64,000 bases of DNA. Source: Rhodococcus sp. PAMC28707. Its GTDB lineage: Bacteria; Actinomycetota; Actinomycetes; Mycobacteriales; Mycobacteriaceae. The stretch's first letter is position 1, and each line of letters starts with the position of its first letter. The notes under the pieces are model-generated. The model was not told the origin of the DNA, ran no database searches, and saw only the letters and a program-made list of their open reading frames with translations. Shown piece after piece: positions 45,351 through 54,532 of the stretch. The stretch covers positions 3,809,501 through 3,873,500 of the forward strand of contig NZ_CP039253.1 of assembly GCF_004795915.1 (NCBI RefSeq). The letters run 5' to 3'. The translations under genes and the position numbers were made by a program.

Positions 45351-45611
45351 GTGATCTACCTCCGTTGAATTAGCTTCACTGTGCAGTGAACTCTGGGGGT
45401 CCGACAAGGTCGCTCGAACACTTTCGGAGATTGCGCGCGAATGTTGCTGCACGATTGTCACAGGCGGTCGGCATGTCCGTCGCCAAACATCCCAACCGAC
45501 GGGATGAGACCACACGGCGGATGGAAGTCCCGCATGACTGGATCTTGCACTGCCAGTGTGTGTTGCATTCGATTCCTACGTCACTCGCGGACGGGTCGTG
45601 CTTTGCCCACG

Positions 45612-46100
45612 CTACGCAACGTCCCTGTCGGATCTGCGCGCATCGCCGGCCGTCGAATCGGCTGGGCGTCCCGGATCTGGGCTGGTGACTGAACCGCGCG
45701 CTCCGGTATCTGCCTTGGACTCCGACGCGGCGAGATCGTTCCCGGCGGTGGGAGATTGAGCCGATCTGATCGATCGAATTAGCTTGGTCGCCTCGGCAAC
45801 GGGGAGATCCACCAACGATGCTATGGCGCTGTAGGTTTCGCCCCTGTCCTTGAGCGACGCTAACGCCACCGCCCGGCGGCTCCTCGCGTCTTGCAGCTTC
45901 GTCTGCGCGGCGCGGTGAAGCTTCGCGATCTTCTCGGCGAGGTCGTCCTCGATCTTGTCCTCGTCTCGGGTGGCATCGAAATACGCCACCAAGTCGTCTT
46001 CCTGTTTCTTCAGGCGCGCCCGCGCATCCGCTAATCGCTGAGCATTCGCTTTCCGTGCTCGGTCCCGCGCGCTCGATGGCGATCTCGTGTGGTGGTCCAT
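45612..46100 (-). CDS. Helical HTH-like protein, candidate regulator of the relaxase operon
   Basis: The 162-residue protein has a coiled, highly charged N-terminal half (residues 15-75) and a likely helix-turn-helix at about 82-112 (ALASLKDRGETYSAIASLVDL). The tail is disordered. ATG 46100 is supported by TACCCT (forward 46107-46112) at -12 to -7. It is divergent from the relaxase gene, with a palindrome between them, so it may be the repressor or an oriT accessory protein. No exact family recognised. Confidence 0.62.
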   Translation of the reverse strand: MDHHTRSPSSARDRARKANAQRLADARARLKKQEDDLVAYFDATRDEDKIEDDLAEKIAKLHRAAQTKLQDARSRRAVALASLKDRGETYSAIASLVDLPVAEATKLIRSIRSAQSPTAGNDLAASESKADTGARGSVTSPDPGRPADSTAGDARRSDRDVA

Positions 46101-46339
46101 GGCGCCAGGGTACGTCCGAAAGCAGAAACGGCAAGGAGTTTTCACCCACCGCAACACCGTAAAACCATTATTTGCGAACAGCTTTCGTCCCCCTCAGTCC
46201 ATGGCAGTTCTCGCAGTCCCATTCGCTGCGACAGTCACGATCCGACAACATTTCGCCGACGCTCAATTTCACGAACCAAACTCCACACACCTCTTGCACT
46301 ACTAGTGACTATGGGGCGCATAGCCTTTAAGGTGGCAGC
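46101..46339. promoter_or_regulatory. Relaxase promoter and possible oriT region
   Basis: This gap separates the divergent HTH and relaxase genes. CACTACTAGTG (46297-46307) is a perfect palindrome lying about where a -35 box would be for the -10-like TAGCCT at 46321-46326. AAGG just before ATG 46340 is the ribosome-binding site. Such gaps next to MOBF relaxases often contain oriT, but no nic site was recognised. Confidence 0.45.
46297..46307. promoter_or_regulatory. Palindrome CACTACTAGTG, candidate operator
   Basis: A perfect 11-base palindrome (5-bp arms around one base) between divergent genes, 33 bp upstream of the relaxase start. Overlap with the expected -35 position suggests repression, perhaps by the HTH protein at 45612-46100. 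Confidence 0.4.
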
Positions 46340-49300
46340 ATGATGACCGTCCACGCTCTGCACGCGGGAGACGGCTACACCTATCTCACACGTGAGGTGG
46401 CAACTGGTGACGCTGCGCTGCAACGCAGTCAAAATCTGACCGACTACTACACGGCTGAAGGCACACCGCCGGGCCAGTGGGGTGGCCGGGCGGCCGACGA
46501 ACTCGGGGTGTCAGGGGAGGTGCGAGAGGATCAGATGAAAGCTCTGTTCGGAGAGGGCTTACACCCCGAAGCCGACGCGCTCATCAAAGAGTCGGTTGCG
46601 AACGGAGCCACCGCGCAGGGTGCGGTCGACGACGTCCGGCTCGGCCGTAAGTTCGCGAGCTTTCGTAACGAGGTTCCTTTGATGAAGCGCACACGCGGTG
46701 AGATCGAGCGGCAACGCAAGGCGACAGGGAAGACAGTCAGCGCGAGCGAGTGCCTACAGATCCGTTACCAAGTGGGCGCGGATGAATTTCACCGTGAGGT
46801 CGGCCGATCGCCGGCCACCGAAGGCGAACTGGTGCGCTACATCGCATCGCAGCAGCGCCGCGAGCGGCAACCGGTGGCCGGGTACGACTGCGTGTTCACC
46901 CCGCAGAAGTCGGTATCGGTGTTGTGGGGGCTGGGCGACGACGACGCGCGCCGCGCCATCGAACGCGCCCACTCCGCAGCGGTCACCGACGCGATCCGCT
47001 GGGTAGAGGACAACGCGTCCTACACCCGTGTCGGCAAAGCGGGCGTCGGACAAATCGAATCGACAGGGCTGATGTACACCCGGTTCGATCACCGGGACAA
47101 CCGCAACGGAGATCCGAACCTGCACACCCACGTGGCGATTTCCACCAAGGTGCAAGGCGTAGATGGCAAGTGGCGCAGCCTCGACGGGCGCGTTCTGCAC
47201 AAGCTTGCTGTCTCTGCATCCGAGCGCTACAACACCCTCATCGAGGAGTACGTCACCCGCGCACTGGGCACCGAGTTCCGCGACCGACCGGGCACCGGTC
47301 CGAATAAGCGGCCCGTGCGGGAGATACACGGCATACCACCCGAGCTCCTCAAAGAATTCTCCCGCCGCGACGCCATCGAACGAAGACTGGAAAGCCTCGT
47401 ATCAGAGTACCGGAAAGCGCATGGCAAAGACCCAACTACCGCAATGCAAATGCGTCTCGCAGACAGGGCCACCCTGGAAACACGGGAGGGCAAAGCTCCT
47501 GCGAAATCACTCGGTGCGCAACGAGCAGAGTGGCGCCAACGTGCAGTCGCAGAAGTAGGCAAGCGGCGTCTCGAGGGGTCGTTGCGCACAAGCGTCGGAC
47601 ATGACGTGCAGCGTGTGAATGCATCGGTCATTGACGTGAGCAACGTCGCCCAGAGGGTTGTGGATCGAGTTGCGCAGCAGCGATCGACCTGGAACCGGTG
47701 GCATGTGGAAGCCGAGGTGCAACGAGCGATGCGGGGTTCAGTGTTCGCGACATCGGCCGAACGCGAAGTTGTTGCCGAGCGCGTCTCGGAGGCCGCTCTG
47801 GGCACGCATTCAATGCGGCTTACCCGTCCGGTCGACGCAGCTCCGAAAGTACTGCAGCGCGGCGATGGTGCTTCAATCCTGACCGTGCACGGCAACGAGA
47901 CCTACACCAGCACTGCGATCCTCGACGCCGAACATCGGCTCGTGACCGCCGCGAACACGCCCACCGCAGTCATCGCGAGCACGCAGGCCTACAACGCCGG
48001 ATTAGCTGCGCACACCCAACGCAAAGGCTGGGAACTCGGTGCGGACAAGAAAGCGCTCGTCGAGCACTTCCTGTTCTCTGGGAACATCATCGCGGCCGGT
48101 GTCGGTCCGGCCGGCACCGGAAAGACCACGGCCATGCGCGTCGTCGTCGACGCCTGGCGCGGAACCGGTTACGACGTCATCGCGCTCGGACCGTCCGCAA
48201 AAGCAGCCGGCGTCCTCGGAGGCGAACTCGGCGTCAAGGGGCGCACTATTGCTGATGTCCTCACCCGCCACGAGTATGGGTTGCCCACGGGCATCACCCG
48301 CGGTGCGATGATCCTCGTCGACGAAGCTGGAATGGCGTCCACTCACAACCTCGACCGCCTCACCCGGGTCGCCGCAGAACACGGCGCGATCGTTCGGCTC
48401 CTCGGCGACCCGCAACAGCTCGCGGCCGTCGACACTGGCGGTGCACTGCGCTTGATCGCCCGCTCGAGCTCCGCCCCCGAACTCGTGGACGTGCACCGGT
48501 TCCAAAGCAAAGAAGAAGCCGAGATCTCACTGCGGCTTCGAGATGGTGACACCTCCGTCGCTGCCTGGTATGCCGCCAAGGACCGTGTGCAACACGGGAT
48601 GGCCGACGAGCTCGCCGAGAAGGTCTTCACCGCGTGGTCCGCCGACGTGGACAACGGCACGACGACGCTGATGATCGCCAGCAGCAACGCCACAGTCCGT
48701 GATCTCAACGACCGTGCCCGCACAGACCGCATGGTGCGCGGTCTCGTCGCCAAGGGCGGCAACGAACTCTCCGACGGACTGCACGCGAGCAAGGGAGACC
48801 GCATCGTCACCCGTCTCAACGAGAGCAACCTGCGGGTGACCGGCACCCGAGGTGAACGGGTGCGCAACGGTGACCTGTGGACGGTGGAGACCGCACACCG
48901 CGATGGGTCACTGTCGGTACGCCACCTCGACCACGACGGGCGTATCCGTTTGCCCGCCGACTACGTGCGCGCGAGCTGCGAACTCGGCTACGCCGCCACC
49001 ATCCACCGCTCCCAAGGCATGACCGTCGACACCGCCCACGTCCTCATCGACGACACCATGAACCGGCAAGCCCTCTACGTCGGTTTGACCCGCGGGCGCA
49101 CCGACAACAAGCTCTACGTCCCGATCGACCGCATCGTCGACCCGCACCTGATCCACGTCCACCCGGACAAGAAGATCGCCGACGAAGTCGTACGCGCCAT
49201 CATCGGCCGCGACGGCGCAGATGTCTCTGCCACCGAGCAGCAACGCGACGCAGCGGCCGCGCACCGCAAGCTCGACTACAACGTCGGCGGATACGAATAC

Positions 49301-50383
49301 GCCGGGGAACTCATCGACGCTCGCCGCATCGAAGCGATCGTCCGCGAACAGATGGGACCGGACCTGGCGCAGAAGATGATCGGCGAAGCGGAATGGGATT
49401 CATTCGTCAGTCAGTACCGGCGCACCGAGCAACTCGGACTCGATGCAGCATCGACCCTGGCCGCTACCGGTGGCCAACGCGAACTCGCCACCGCCGAGTC
49501 GGTATCGGCGGTGATGCACTGGCGGCTGGAAAGTCGTATCGAAGACGGAGCCGAGGAAATGGCGGCGTGGTCGGAGGCGATCGAACCGGTGATGCGCCGC
49601 CAGTTCGGCGAGCACGCCGAGACGATCCTCTCCGACGACGGCGCGTGGCCCGACCTCGCTGCGCACCTGCGGGGCGCCGAACGCGGCGGCAAAGACCCGC
49701 ACGCGGCGATCACCGAACTCCGCCGCGGAGTCACCGGCAGCGAACCCACCGCCGCGCAGCTCCTCGACGACGCCGAACGGCGGTGGCCGCTCGGCCGCGA
49801 CGCGCGGGACCACAGCGCACCGAGCTGGGTCCTGCCGCCGATGTCCGGCCGCGACGGCGTCGATCCCGAACTCGTAGAGTGGAGCCGTCGCCGCTACGGC
49901 GAGATCGCCGAGCGCACCCGTGAACTCGGACAGTGTGCTGTCGACGAACAACCCACATGGACTCGACACCTGGGTGAGCTACCCGACTCCGGCGGCGATC
50001 GCCTGCGGTGGCAGATCACCGCCGGGCAGGTCGGTGCCTACCGCGAGCAATTCGGCATCGACACCGACCGCACGCTCATCGGTGACCGCCCCGACCACGG
50101 CGAAGTGGCTCGCGCGTGGGACCAGGTCAACGCCCGTATCAAGACACTGCCCGTCCGCGAGCCGGTACCCGCCCGCGCCGGAGAAGGCGCAACAGCGACA
50201 CCCGAGCCCACGCCGGTGCATCCGGATCCGATCGTGGCCACCGATCGCGCTCGGCGAGAAGCCGCCGAGCAACATGCCGCCCAGCAACGCCGCGCCGGAG
50301 AGCAGCGCAAAGCCGAACGACGCGAACAACTCCGCCAGCAACAAGCGCGCCGGCCGGGACCCAGCCGCGGTCCGCGGATCTAG
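46340..50383 (+). CDS. MOBF-type conjugative relaxase with helicase domain (TrwC/TraA)
   Basis: This 1,347-residue protein nicks one strand at oriT, stays bound to its 5' end, and unwinds the DNA for transfer. The relaxase domain (~1-320) has N-terminal tyrosines (Tyr13, Tyr15) and the metal triad in DPNLHTHVAIS (~257-265). The helicase half has Walker A GPAGTGKTT (~586-594), DEAGMAS, GDPQQL and a late HRSQGMTVD, all of the RecD/TraI type. The C-terminus is long, charged and Gln/Arg-rich. ATG 46340 (or 46343) is preceded by AAGG. Cargo transfer would go through the secretion genes on the opposite strand. Confidence 0.95.
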   Translation: MMTVHALHAGDGYTYLTREVATGDAALQRSQNLTDYYTAEGTPPGQWGGRAADELGVSGEVREDQMKALFGEGLHPEADALIKESVANGATAQGAVDDVRLGRKFASFRNEVPLMKRTRGEIERQRKATGKTVSASECLQIRYQVGADEFHREVGRSPATEGELVRYIASQQRRERQPVAGYDCVFTPQKSVSVLWGLGDDDARRAIERAHSAAVTDAIRWVEDNASYTRVGKAGVGQIESTGLMYTRFDHRDNRNGDPNLHTHVAISTKVQGVDGKWRSLDGRVLHKLAVSASERYNTLIEEYVTRALGTEFRDRPGTGPNKRPVREIHGIPPELLKEFSRRDAIERRLESLVSEYRKAHGKDPTTAMQMRLADRATLETREGKAPAKSLGAQRAEWRQRAVAEVGKRRLEGSLRTSVGHDVQRVNASVIDVSNVAQRVVDRVAQQRSTWNRWHVEAEVQRAMRGSVFATSAEREVVAERVSEAALGTHSMRLTRPVDAAPKVLQRGDGASILTVHGNETYTSTAILDAEHRLVTAANTPTAVIASTQAYNAGLAAHTQRKGWELGADKKALVEHFLFSGNIIAAGVGPAGTGKTTAMRVVVDAWRGTGYDVIALGPSAKAAGVLGGELGVKGRTIADVLTRHEYGLPTGITRGAMILVDEAGMASTHNLDRLTRVAAEHGAIVRLLGDPQQLAAVDTGGALRLIARSSSAPELVDVHRFQSKEEAEISLRLRDGDTSVAAWYAAKDRVQHGMADELAEKVFTAWSADVDNGTTTLMIASSNATVRDLNDRARTDRMVRGLVAKGGNELSDGLHASKGDRIVTRLNESNLRVTGTRGERVRNGDLWTVETAHRDGSLSVRHLDHDGRIRLPADYVRASCELGYAATIHRSQGMTVDTAHVLIDDTMNRQALYVGLTRGRTDNKLYVPIDRIVDPHLIHVHPDKKIADEVVRAIIGRDGADVSATEQQRDAAAAHRKLDYNVGGYEYAGELIDARRIEAIVREQMGPDLAQKMIGEAEWDSFVSQYRRTEQLGLDAASTLAATGGQRELATAESVSAVMHWRLESRIEDGAEEMAAWSEAIEPVMRRQFGEHAETILSDDGAWPDLAAHLRGAERGGKDPHAAITELRRGVTGSEPTAAQLLDDAERRWPLGRDARDHSAPSWVLPPMSGRDGVDPELVEWSRRRYGEIAERTRELGQCAVDEQPTWTRHLGELPDSGGDRLRWQITAGQVGAYREQFGIDTDRTLIGDRPDHGEVARAWDQVNARIKTLPVREPVPARAGEGATATPEPTPVHPDPIVATDRARREAAEQHAAQQRRAGEQRKAERREQLRQQQARRPGPSRGPRI

Positions 50384-50413
50384 ACCTACCGGCCACCCGC
50401 GAGCCCGCACTGC

Positions 50414-50453
50414 CAGAAGCAGCACCCAGCCAGAAGCAGCACCCAGCCAGAAG
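50414..50453. repeat. 17-bp tandem repeat between relaxase and next gene
   Basis: CAGAAGCAGCACCCAGC occurs twice without a gap (50414-50430, 50431-50447), followed by a partial third copy CAGAAG. It lies 30 bp after the relaxase stop. It may be a mutational duplication. Confidence 0.7.
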
Positions 50454-50515
50454 AACCACGCCGTGCGCGTGCCAGCACTGGTTCGCGTTCCCTTTCTGAG
50501 TGAGGAGCTGGGCAG

Positions 50516-51565
50516 ATGGCCCGAAATATCAACGCAGACGACCCGTACGAACTCTCGCTACTGCAGTACCGCGACACCGGCATCCTGCAGATCGATGCAC
50601 CGTACCGGGAGTCGGCTCTACCCGATGGCCGTGTACTGACTGCATGGACGAGCCGGGCGCAGCTGACCCCGGAACTCTATGAGTACGTAGAGGAAAGACT
50701 GGAGCTGAACAGGGACAGTCTCCACTTCCCCAGACCTGTTGCGCTCAGCGAGCCGGCCTTTCACGGATACGTCGCCTGGCCGAATCTGGAACCCGAGACC
50801 GTGTGGCAGTTCGCGCCGGGGCCAGAGCAACTTGCTGCCGATCTCCGCCGTGAGCACGGGGTGACTATGCCGGCGTCGATGCGTCACGACCTGTACGCAG
50901 ACGCGACCCTCGCTCACTACGGCGATCTCCACGTCGAGCACCTCGGGGCCGTACTTCACATGGAGGCGTTGCGGCGAGACACAGCGGCGTTGCAACTCCG
51001 CGAGCCCACCGAGCGAGCGATGACAGCGGGGAGCCACCTCGCAGCGCTCGAGGACTACAGCCGCGTTCTGATCGACGACCTGGCCGCAGGGCGTGTGCGC
51101 ACCAGTCAACGAGGGTGCTCACCGCACGAGCTGATCGGTGGGCAAACAGCAGACTGGACCCAAGAGGCTCGGGTTCAGGAACTTCGGACCTGGCCCGGCG
51201 GAGAGCACACCCACCGGGTGGTCGACGAGCTTCTCGGTGCAAGAGCCGCCTTCGAGAACGGGTCCACCGCCAACTCGTGGGACAACCATGACAAGCTCTA
51301 CGATCTCGAACAGAACTTCTCGAAGAACATGTCTCGGGCGAGAATTGACGATTGGAGGAACCCGTCGCGTCCGCCCACACCACCGAGCACGACATCGCGA
51401 CCGCCCGAGATCGTGGCCCGAACACACACGGTCGATCGCGGTATCCGCCGCGAACCCAAGCCCGCACCGACAACCCCGCCCACTGTCGGCGCCGTGCAGA
51501 GACAACAGCACCGCATCGAGATCGCGCCACCAGCACTGCCAGTGCACCGTCGCCCATCGATGTAG
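50516..51565 (+). CDS. Hypothetical protein downstream of the relaxase, 349 residues
   Basis: A soluble acidic protein without a recognised family. It has helical stretches (ELYEYVEERLELNRDS, HLGAVLHMEALRRD) and a Pro/Thr-rich basic tail after ~285. GTGAGGAG about ten bases before ATG 50516 supports the start. It follows the relaxase in the same direction after 132 bp, so it may be part of the DNA-processing unit. Confidence 0.72.
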   Translation: MARNINADDPYELSLLQYRDTGILQIDAPYRESALPDGRVLTAWTSRAQLTPELYEYVEERLELNRDSLHFPRPVALSEPAFHGYVAWPNLEPETVWQFAPGPEQLAADLRREHGVTMPASMRHDLYADATLAHYGDLHVEHLGAVLHMEALRRDTAALQLREPTERAMTAGSHLAALEDYSRVLIDDLAAGRVRTSQRGCSPHELIGGQTADWTQEARVQELRTWPGGEHTHRVVDELLGARAAFENGSTANSWDNHDKLYDLEQNFSKNMSRARIDDWRNPSRPPTPPSTTSRPPEIVARTHTVDRGIRREPKPAPTTPPTVGAVQRQQHRIEIAPPALPVHRRPSM

Positions 51566-51614
51566 CCCGGCCACACGAATGCACCGGATGTAGCGCAGCC
51601 ACACGAATGCACCG
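51559..51614. repeat. 28-bp tandem duplication including the stop codon of gene 50516
   Basis: GATGTAGC...GCCACACGAATGCACCG occurs at 51559-51586 and again at 51587-51614 with two mismatches. The first copy contains the stop codon; the second copy supplies the left arm of the terminator. A local slippage event would explain it. Confidence 0.75.
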
Positions 51615-51653
51615 GCACCCATTGAACGGGTGGCCGGTGCATTCGTCTTTTTT
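51604..51653 (+). terminator. Intrinsic terminator after gene 50516
   Basis: CGAATGCACCGG (51604-51615) pairs perfectly with CCGGTGCATTCG (51634-51645), followed by TCTTTTTT. An inner ACCC/GGGT stem adds stability. It ends the rightward transfer unit. Confidence 0.92.
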
Positions 51654-51838
51654 CGGCCCCCGGGCACCGGGGCGTGGTCCGGGCGGGTGGACCTACGACC
51701 GGTGACCGGGGGCCAGCGGCCCGGCGCACTTTTCGGCAGCAGCCTCGCCCCTCGAACAGGTGTATCCGGGCGGGATGTACACCAGTGCAGGAGGTTCGGC
51801 CGCCGAGCGCGCCAGGCCGCAGCTCTATCGGTTACCGG

Positions 51839-52474
51839 TCAAGTCGCGGGGATCCATGCATTGAGCCGGGTGTTGTAGGCCCAGTCGATGTCCTCGAACG
51901 TTACGAGACTCTCCGGATCGGCGGGGTCGACCGGTTCGGCGAGACCGGAAGCGATCGCCATCTCCATGTCTTCGGCTGGGATGCTGCGGACCTCCTGCGC
52001 AGCACTGATGTCGGTCACCGGCGTTGGTTGCGTGTCCGGTGTTGGAGCCGGTGCGGGCCTGGCGGCGATGTCGGCAGCGACGAACTCCTCGATCCCGTCG
52101 AGCGTGACCGGCTCGACGATGCGGTGATCGCAATAGCTGTGCGTACAGGTCTCGAAGTCGGTGATCGCCGAGAGTCGGTTGATTACCGGCCAGAACCACT
52201 GGGTGTGCCAGGCGGTGAGATCGTCGCGGTATTCGTCGCCGCGGTAGTAGGCGTCGGTCCACGCCGCCATCAACGCCGAGAGCTCTTCGACGACGGGGCC
52301 GTGCCGATACCAGCACGGCGGGATCTTCGTGTCGAGCTGGTACCGGTCGCGTATCCAGGTTGTCCAGTCGATCAGCTCGGTCCACAGCGCGCGGGATTGC
52401 GCGGAGTCGAGATAGCGCCAGGTGAACCGGGATGGTTCGAGCTCGGTGGTCTCGGACTGTTGGGTGGTGGTCAC
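51839..52474 (-). CDS. DUF4913 family protein
   Basis: The 211-residue protein has the DUF4913 core (ELIDWTTWIRDRYQLDTKIPPCWYRHGPVVEELSAL, seen around residues 33-70, then an AWHTQWFWPVINRL helix and C-x4-C/H-like residues CTHSYCDH). Such genes accompany conjugation loci in actinobacteria; function is unknown. Its start overlaps the stop of the coupling-protein gene by four bases, so it is the last gene of the secretion operon. Confidence 0.8.
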   Translation of the reverse strand: MTTTQQSETTELEPSRFTWRYLDSAQSRALWTELIDWTTWIRDRYQLDTKIPPCWYRHGPVVEELSALMAAWTDAYYRGDEYRDDLTAWHTQWFWPVINRLSAITDFETCTHSYCDHRIVEPVTLDGIEEFVAADIAARPAPAPTPDTQPTPVTDISAAQEVRSIPAEDMEMAIASGLAEPVDPADPESLVTFEDIDWAYNTRLNAWIPAT

Positions 52475-54318
52475 GAGATCTGGGTCCCGTCACTGACTTT
52501 GTCGAGAACCACACCGCGAAGGCCGTCGTCGCGGCGTGGCACGGTCCGGGAACCGGCGATGTCGTCGAACGCCGCCTGGGAGCGGAGTACCGCTGCGCGG
52601 GTGTCTTTGTCGTCCCAGACAGATGGTAGATGCACCAGAATCGGCGGTGCTTGGCGGTAGATCAGCAGAGCATGATCGGGGTCCATTTGACGGATCTGCG
52701 CGGGCGTCATGATCGGTACTTCGCGCAGCGTCGGCCCACTTTGCCTGTTGCCGGAGGGTTGCCATTCGAACCGGTCGCCGAGCATTCTCGAAATCGACTG
52801 CAATTCGTCACCTTTGAGTCCGGGGAGGATCAACCGGGCGGGAGAGTTGTCGGCGAACATCTTGCCGGCGACCGGACCCCACCGGAGCTTGTTCTGTTCT
52901 TCGTTGTGGGCGTAGGCGTGAATGGTGATCCCGCGGCCACCCGAGTCCGACATCAGATCGGGCAGTCGCGGTATCGGTGCGACGTTGTTGACCTCGTCGA
53001 GCTCGAAACGGATCGGTGGATCGAACCGGCCCCCGGGCAAGGTCTGCGAATACCGGTCGGCGAGATAGTGCACTTCGGTGGCCAGGGCGGCGATGAACGG
53101 TGCTGCGGAGTTGTCCTTGCCCTTCGAGACGAGATACAGGGTGTCGGCTCCGGAGCGAATGAACTTCTCGACGTCGAACGATTCCGCCATCGGAACGTCG
53201 ATGGCGCGCAGCAGCGCCGGGGAGGCGAGCGGTGCGAGAAGCCTACTGGCTGCCCCGATCATGTCGTCGGAGGAGTCGGAGCCGGAATCGAGGATCTGGA
53301 CGAGTTCGGTTTCCCAGCCGGGCATCGAGCGGGCCAGGATCTCGCGTGGCTCGCGGCCTTTGCGGGAGTTGACCCACGTGCGCACCTTGTCCAGTCCTAC
53401 GCCGCTCACTGCTGCAGCGTGGAGGTAGCAGCGCAGCAGGACGACGGCTTTGTCTTCCCAGTAGCCGCCGTTGGTGGTGTCTCCCATCGGCATTGCGGCA
53501 ACCAGGCCCCGTGCTCGGCGGATCGCCACATCTGGATCTTGGCAGCCGGAGAGGATCGACCAGCGAATCGGGGAGGGCCATCCGGTGATGTTCTCCGGAT
53601 CGAAGATCGACACCGTGCCCAGGCTGGAGCGGTGCTCGTAGGTCGCCGAGATCAGATCTACTTTCGTGGAGGTCACCAGCATCGGCCCGGGTGCGTCCAT
53701 GCAGCGCTGATACGCCATACGCCAGGTCTTACCGGAACCGGTGACGCCTTCGGTGAGCAGGCAGTCGTTCTGCTTGAGGTAGACGGTGCGGTCAGGGTCG
53801 ATGATGTTGGCGCCCAATGCGATCGCTACCTCGGCTGCATCGAGCCTCGATGGCCGCGTGCCCTTGAGCGATGCGCGGGTCGCGACCGCGGCCTTGCGGA
53901 CACTGCTCTCGTCGATCCCGGCGCGAGCCAAGTCTTTTCTGGTGGCGAACCCGCGTTCGCCCTGCCGCCGGTGGAACGCCCGGTCCTCGATCTCGGAGCT
54001 GATCCACAGTGCTACCGCGGCGAATACCGCTCCGAGCACGAGAATGCACGCCCAGGTCACCCAGGCTGGTCCGGGCTGCGCACCGGCCGGCCAGGCCGCC
54101 GCCGGATCAGCCGGATGCGCGGCGAGCCCGGCGAAGATCGCGAACAGCTCCCGCCCGTTGCCGGGCATGGCCAGCACCTGGCCCGAGACGAGTGAGGAGA
54201 CCAGCCCGCCGCCCGCGACTGCGAACACGAGGCCGGTGGCCAGTGAACCGAGCACCCACACCTCGGGTCCGATCATCGGCTCGCTGGGCCGCGGCGGCGG
54301 GGTGCGGACGGCGCTCAT
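52471..54318 (-). CDS. VirD4/TraG-type coupling protein (T4CP)
   Basis: The 615-residue membrane ATPase links the relaxosome to the secretion channel and pumps DNA. Two N-terminal transmembrane helices (~21-40 and ~90-107) precede the ATPase domain with Walker A GVTGSGKT (191-198) and Walker B FELDEVNNV. AHNEEQNKLRWG is typical of TraG/VirD4 relatives. ATG 54318 overlaps the upstream small gene by four bases. It is encoded in the same operon as the VirB4-like and SCO6880 genes. Confidence 0.92.
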   Translation of the reverse strand: MSAVRTPPPRPSEPMIGPEVWVLGSLATGLVFAVAGGGLVSSLVSGQVLAMPGNGRELFAIFAGLAAHPADPAAAWPAGAQPGPAWVTWACILVLGAVFAAVALWISSEIEDRAFHRRQGERGFATRKDLARAGIDESSVRKAAVATRASLKGTRPSRLDAAEVAIALGANIIDPDRTVYLKQNDCLLTEGVTGSGKTWRMAYQRCMDAPGPMLVTSTKVDLISATYEHRSSLGTVSIFDPENITGWPSPIRWSILSGCQDPDVAIRRARGLVAAMPMGDTTNGGYWEDKAVVLLRCYLHAAAVSGVGLDKVRTWVNSRKGREPREILARSMPGWETELVQILDSGSDSSDDMIGAASRLLAPLASPALLRAIDVPMAESFDVEKFIRSGADTLYLVSKGKDNSAAPFIAALATEVHYLADRYSQTLPGGRFDPPIRFELDEVNNVAPIPRLPDLMSDSGGRGITIHAYAHNEEQNKLRWGPVAGKMFADNSPARLILPGLKGDELQSISRMLGDRFEWQPSGNRQSGPTLREVPIMTPAQIRQMDPDHALLIYRQAPPILVHLPSVWDDKDTRAAVLRSQAAFDDIAGSRTVPRRDDGLRGVVLDKVSDGTQIS

Positions 54319-54494
54319 CGCCGGAACCCCGACTTCGGGGACACCGGTGCGGCGTGGGGATCGAGGCCGCCGAGAGCAGCGGCTTTCGCAATCAACACCG
54401 TCCACGTCAACAGAGCGTCGACGCGATCATTACTCGTCGACACCGACGACGTTGCGTCCATCCTCACTCGTTGCGATAGGTGGTGGGTAGTCAT
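54315..54494 (-). CDS. Small hypothetical protein, 59 residues
   Basis: Starts MTTHHLSQRVRMDATSSV with GGAAAGGA upstream and overlaps the coupling-protein start (ATGA). It contains one hydrophobic stretch (LLTWTVLIAKAAALGG) that may be membrane-associated. It lies 38 bp after the VirB4 gene, so it belongs to the operon. No family recognised. Confidence 0.72.
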   Translation of the reverse strand: MTTHHLSQRVRMDATSSVSTSNDRVDALLTWTVLIAKAAALGGLDPHAAPVSPKSGFRR

Positions 54495-54532
54495 CGGTAT
54501 GTCCTTTCCTCGGTGGGCCATGAAAATCCGGT

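Noticed and set aside
45386..45688. 100-codon + strand open frame near 45400-45690
   Set aside because: It overlaps the end of the better supported minus-strand HTH gene and lacks a ribosome-binding site and family match.
52630..54195. 521-codon open frame on + over the coupling protein
   Set aside because: It mirrors the VirD4-type gene, whose Walker motifs are clear; the + frame is rich in Gly/Arg/Asp without a pattern.
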